Source of the DNA: an uncultured bacterium
Lineage (GTDB): Bacteria; Patescibacteriota; Saccharimonadia; Saccharimonadales; CAIOMD01
Reading direction: 5' to 3'
Length of the DNA stretch: 6,946 bases
Assembly: GCA_903880655.1 (NCBI GenBank)
Contig: CAIRQE010000021.1
Location: forward strand, 1 to 6,946
Made by a program: the position numbers and the translations under genes. The notes below the pieces were generated by a model. That model had not been told where the DNA came from. It searched no databases and was given only the letters and a program-made list of their open reading frames with translations. Below, piece by piece: positions 5,125 through 6,946 of this stretch. Numbering within the stretch: position 1 is the first letter of the stretch; each line of letters opens with the position of its first letter.

Positions 5125-5838
5125 CTACTGGCTATCTAGTACTCTATTAACTTCAGCATCTGCCAGTTTATTTAATGCTCTTGGCACATGTTTGAATGAT
5201 ACTTTATCAAACTTTTTTATCGCTTCATGAATAGAGACATTTATTTTTAAAAGATCCACATTCTTAATCTTGAAGACGCCAGACATTTGGTTAACCACTA
5301 AAAGGCTATCCATATAAACGTCAACCTGGACGGCACCCATATCATAGGCAGAGTCCAGCCCCTCAAGCACCGCCTTATACTCTGCTTGATTATTGGTTGT
5401 TATTCCAAGATAGGTACCGCCGGCTTTAAGCACCTTATCGTCAAGCGAAAGGATAGCAAAACCAGTTGCTGATGGACCTGGATTTCCTCTAGAACCCCCA
5501 TCGGTAAATAATTTTACCCTGGAGACACTTGTTGCATTATTTACATCTTTTAACTCTTTAGCGCTGTCATTACCGTCGAGATAAATAAGTGTGACCGGCG
5601 CTTTTTTATTGAGCTCTGGATACAGATTACTGACGTCTCTAGCTATTCGCTCAGCGTGTGCTGGCTGAGAATCAATAAGATCACTTAAGAATAAAGTGTT
5701 GAGGCTTTGAATAGATCCTCGAAATTCCTTGCTGCCTACTTCAAATACTACTTCTTCGCCAAGACGAAAAGTTTCTCGTTCACTCACGAGAAACTCCATC
5801 CGCTGCTCGTCAATCAAAATGCATTTTATTTTATTCAT
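5125..5838 (-). CDS. RNase HI-family protein with ~105-residue N-terminal extension
   Basis: A 237-residue protein. Residues ~106-237 form a type 1 RNase H fold: VKLFTDGGSRGNPGPSATGF holds the first catalytic Asp (D113), NNQAEYKAVLEGL the Glu (E153), VDVYMDSLLVVNQM the second Asp (D177), and HVPRALNKLADAEVNRVLD the last Asp (D227) with the usual upstream His (H217). All four acidic residues are present, so it should cut the RNA strand of RNA:DNA hybrids, acting on R-loops and primers. This is the short RVT_3/'ribonuclease HI family' type rather than E. coli RnhA. Residues 1-105 (IDEQRMEFLVSERETFRLGE...) are not the known hybrid-binding domain and I recognise no family. The start is 20 nt after the tRNA-Pro CCA end with no promoter or good ribosome site between, so it is probably cotranscribed with the tRNA. 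Confidence 0.85.
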   Translation of the reverse strand: MNKIKCILIDEQRMEFLVSERETFRLGEEVVFEVGSKEFRGSIQSLNTLFLSDLIDSQPAHAERIARDVSNLYPELNKKAPVTLIYLDGNDSAKELKDVNNATSVSRVKLFTDGGSRGNPGPSATGFAILSLDDKVLKAGGTYLGITTNNQAEYKAVLEGLDSAYDMGAVQVDVYMDSLLVVNQMSGVFKIKNVDLLKINVSIHEAIKKFDKVSFKHVPRALNKLADAEVNRVLDSQ

Positions 5839-5858
5839 ATAGTGTCCATTCTCTTATT

Positions 5859-5934
5859 TGGTCGGGGTGACAAGACTTGAACTTGCGACCTCACGGCCCC
5901 CAGCCGTACGCGCTACCAACTGCGCTACACCCCG
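5859..5934 (-). tRNA. tRNA-Pro(GGG), CCA encoded
   Basis: A 76-nt cloverleaf on the minus strand: acceptor CGGGGTG/CACCCCG, D arm GCGC-AGTTGGTA-GCGC, anticodon stem TACGG/CCGTG with loop CTGGGGG (anticodon GGG, reading CCC/CCU), variable AGGTC, T arm GCAAG-TTCAAGT-CTTGT, discriminator A then CCA (5861-5859). The C1-G72 pair is typical of bacterial tRNA-Pro. It lies 5 nt after a possible structured RNA and 20 nt before the RNase H gene. Confidence 0.97.
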
Positions 5935-5939
5935 AAGGC

Positions 5940-6065
5940 GACCTAACGACCGTTTGGATTCCTGCCGGAAACCAAGTGGGGTTCCTCACATTACTCCCAC
6001 GGAAGTAATAAATATCGGATTCCCATAACGTTTTATATTCAGAAATCAATGCTTGTCGCTAGGTC
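5940..6065 (-). ncRNA. Candidate structured RNA (~126 nt) directly 5' of tRNA-Pro
   Basis: GACCTAGCGAC (6065-6055) and GTCGTTAGGTC (5950-5940) can form an 11-bp closing helix with a single G-U pair. The helix starts exactly where the promoter at 6077-6072 predicts transcription to begin. Inside are AUUACUUCC/GGGAGUAAU, GUGGG/CCCAC (which competes with the former) and GGUUUCC-GGCA-GGAAUCC with one mismatch. No protein frame or known motif (SRP, 6S, 5S, riboswitch) is seen. It ends 5 nt before tRNA-Pro without a terminator, so RNase P cleavage at the tRNA would release it. It may be an independent RNA or just a structured precursor leader. Confidence 0.45.
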
Positions 6066-6071
6066 TCTTTT

Positions 6072-6077
6072 AGTATA
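6072..6077 (-). promoter_or_regulatory. -10 element for the structured RNA/tRNA-Pro transcript
   Basis: TATACT at 6077-6072 is followed by AAAAGAG and then the closing helix. A second TATACT at 6091-6086 gives tandem candidates. No clear -35 is seen. The 14-mer TATACTAAAAGAGA is identical to the site in front of the protease gene. Confidence 0.55.
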
Positions 6078-6097
6078 ACCCATTTAGTATAATGGAC

Positions 6098-6724
6098 TTA
6101 TCCTAAAATCAATCTCATAATATGCTGATCTAAGGAGTAGATTATAGGACTTATGAAGCTATACCCTAAGACAACAAGGATTAATATGACGAAAATTCCA
6201 TATCTTTCTAATTTATCCATAAACTCTTGAAGAAATTCGGGAGCAAAGGCATAAAGGACGCGCGACCCATCAAGTGGTGGAATAGGAAGGATATTGAAAA
6301 CAAAAAATCCTATATTAATGGCTATAAAGTAAAACCACCAAGTCACCCAAAGAGATCCAGTTAAAAAATTACCTCTTAGGATAGCGCCCCCAATTGCTGC
6401 TAATACCAGATTCGTGAATGGCCCCGCAAAACCAACAATTGCCATTCCAAATTCATCCCATTTGAGTTTGTGTCTGGAGATTGGTACTGGTTTTGCTGCC
6501 CCGAAAACCGGTTGGCCGCTAATAGCCAGTAGTAACGGAAGAAGTACCGTCATGAATGGATCCACGTGAGCCAAAGGATTAAATGTCAGCCTTCCCTGTG
6601 CTTCAGCGGTATCATCACCTAATCGTTTCGCTGCATATCCGTGAGCAAGTTCATGCAGAATTACTGAGATTATAATAATAACGAGAGATAGCGCACCGAT
6701 TTCTAATTTGTTATCTATAAGCAT
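6098..6724 (-). CDS. Site-2 protease family (M50) intramembrane zinc metalloprotease
   Basis: A 208-residue membrane protein from ATG 6724. The HELAH zinc motif lies at residues 24-28 inside the first hydrophobic helix, and NILPIPPLDGSR at 144-155 supplies the third zinc ligand (Asp152). Other family features are GRLTFNPLAHVDP (44-56), GAAKPVPI (75-82) and VGFAGPFTNL (97-106). There is no PDZ domain, so this is the compact M50 type common in bacteria. It cleaves substrates within the bilayer; no substrate can be named from the neighbours. The frame remains open to ATG 6796, but those 24 codons cross the -10 (6737-6732) and divergent rpmB control region. The short start gives the standard compact N-terminus. 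No Shine-Dalgarno is present and the -10 is 7 nt from the ATG, predicting a leaderless mRNA. Confidence 0.92.
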   Translation of the reverse strand: MLIDNKLEIGALSLVIIIISVILHELAHGYAAKRLGDDTAEAQGRLTFNPLAHVDPFMTVLLPLLLAISGQPVFGAAKPVPISRHKLKWDEFGMAIVGFAGPFTNLVLAAIGGAILRGNFLTGSLWVTWWFYFIAINIGFFVFNILPIPPLDGSRVLYAFAPEFLQEFMDKLERYGIFVILILVVLGYSFISPIIYSLDQHIMRLILG

Positions 6725-6731
6725 CTCTTTT

Positions 6732-6740
6732 AGTATAGCA
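6732..6740 (-). promoter_or_regulatory. Extended -10 promoter of the site-2 protease gene
   Basis: TGC-TATACT (6740-6732) is followed by AAAAGAG and ATG 6724. No strong -35 is visible. It is back to back with the rpmB promoter, the -35 of which begins only 10 bp away. Confidence 0.6.
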
Positions 6741-6750
6741 AACCTACCTC

Positions 6751-6779
6751 TTGACTTTTGGCACATTAAACTGTAAAAT
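6751..6779 (+). promoter_or_regulatory. Promoter of rpmB
   Basis: TTGACT (6751-6756), 17 nt, TAAAAT (6774-6779). The predicted start near 6786 leaves a ~23-nt leader that carries AGAGG (6796-6800), 8 nt before ATG 6809. Confidence 0.7.
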
Positions 6780-6808
6780 TTACTACTGAATCTCAAGAGG
6801 AAAATAGT

Positions 6809-6946
6809 ATGAATATATGTGACATAACAGGTAAAGGAAAGCAGTACGGCAGCAATGTTAGCTTTTCACAAAGACACACGAAAAAGGTATGGAAACCAAA
6901 CCTCCAATCTAAGACTGTGGTAATCGATGGAAAAAAAGTTAAGCTC
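6809..6946 (+). CDS. rpmB: 50S ribosomal protein bL28, C-terminus beyond window
   Basis: 46 codons run in frame to the window edge: MNICDITGKGKQYGSNVSFS, then QRHTKKVWKPNLQSKTV. This matches the bL28 pattern (xCDxTGK, GxNVSxSxxxTKxxWxPNLQ). bL28 is a small 23S-rRNA-binding protein of the large subunit. AGAGG lies 8 nt upstream of the ATG and a separate promoter precedes it. It is divergent from the site-2 protease gene. Confidence 0.95.
   Translation, partial: MNICDITGKGKQYGSNVSFSQRHTKKVWKPNLQSKTVVIDGKKVKL

Noticed and set aside
6725..6796. Upstream extension of the site-2 protease to ATG 6796
   Set aside because: It crosses its own -10 and the divergent rpmB control region; the shorter form fits the family.
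1..6946. CRISPR array, insertion sequence or prophage elements
   Set aside because: No regularly spaced direct repeats, no transposase or integrase frame and no terminal inverted repeats with target duplications were seen.

Overview
The window looks like a chromosomal stretch of a small-genome bacterium, most likely a Patescibacteria/CPR member such as Candidatus Saccharibacteria. This placement is an inference. It rests on gene content (a membrane-anchored VirD4/HerA-like ATPase behind a small acidic partner, a compact RNase HI-family protein, a ~208-residue M50 site-2 protease), short intergenic distances and the AT-rich non-coding DNA. UAA and UAG end the genes whose stops are visible, and no in-frame UGA reassignment is needed.

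Layout. (1) 1-2576, minus strand: a four-helix membrane protein of 112 aa, a 146-aa acidic protein with a basic conserved-looking tail, and the N-terminal 577 residues of a large P-loop ATPase that runs off the left edge. (2) 2587-2831, minus: an apparently undescribed small RNA of about 210 nt with a TTGACA-17-TAGTCT promoter, four hairpins and an intrinsic terminator. (3) 2832-3388: AT-rich DNA in which I find no gene. (4) 3389-3568, plus: a second promoter-terminator pair enclosing a candidate ~77-nt RNA, then a further terminator-like hairpin. (5) 3595-4744, plus: the classical infC-rpmI-rplT operon with a near-consensus promoter, an AUU start on infC, an infC/rpmI overlap and a bidirectional terminator. 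(6) 4748-6077, minus: RNase P RNA (rnpB), an RNase HI-family protein, tRNA-Pro(GGG) with encoded CCA, and a candidate structured RNA just 5' of the tRNA. (7) 6098-6737, minus: the site-2 protease. (8) 6751-6946, plus and divergent: the start of rpmB (bL28).

How it fits together. The right two thirds is translation and RNA-metabolism housekeeping: IF3, bL35, bL20, bL28, tRNA-Pro, RNase P RNA and RNase H. RNase P encoded here would also mature the tRNA encoded next to it. The left third is an envelope or transport module of unknown substrate.

Two points deserve attention. First, several candidate non-coding RNAs can be delimited from promoter, pairing and, for two of them, terminator. Second, three protein genes have a -10 hexamer exactly 7 nt before the ATG, so their mRNAs are predicted to be leaderless, whereas infC, rpmI and rpmB carry Shine-Dalgarno sequences.
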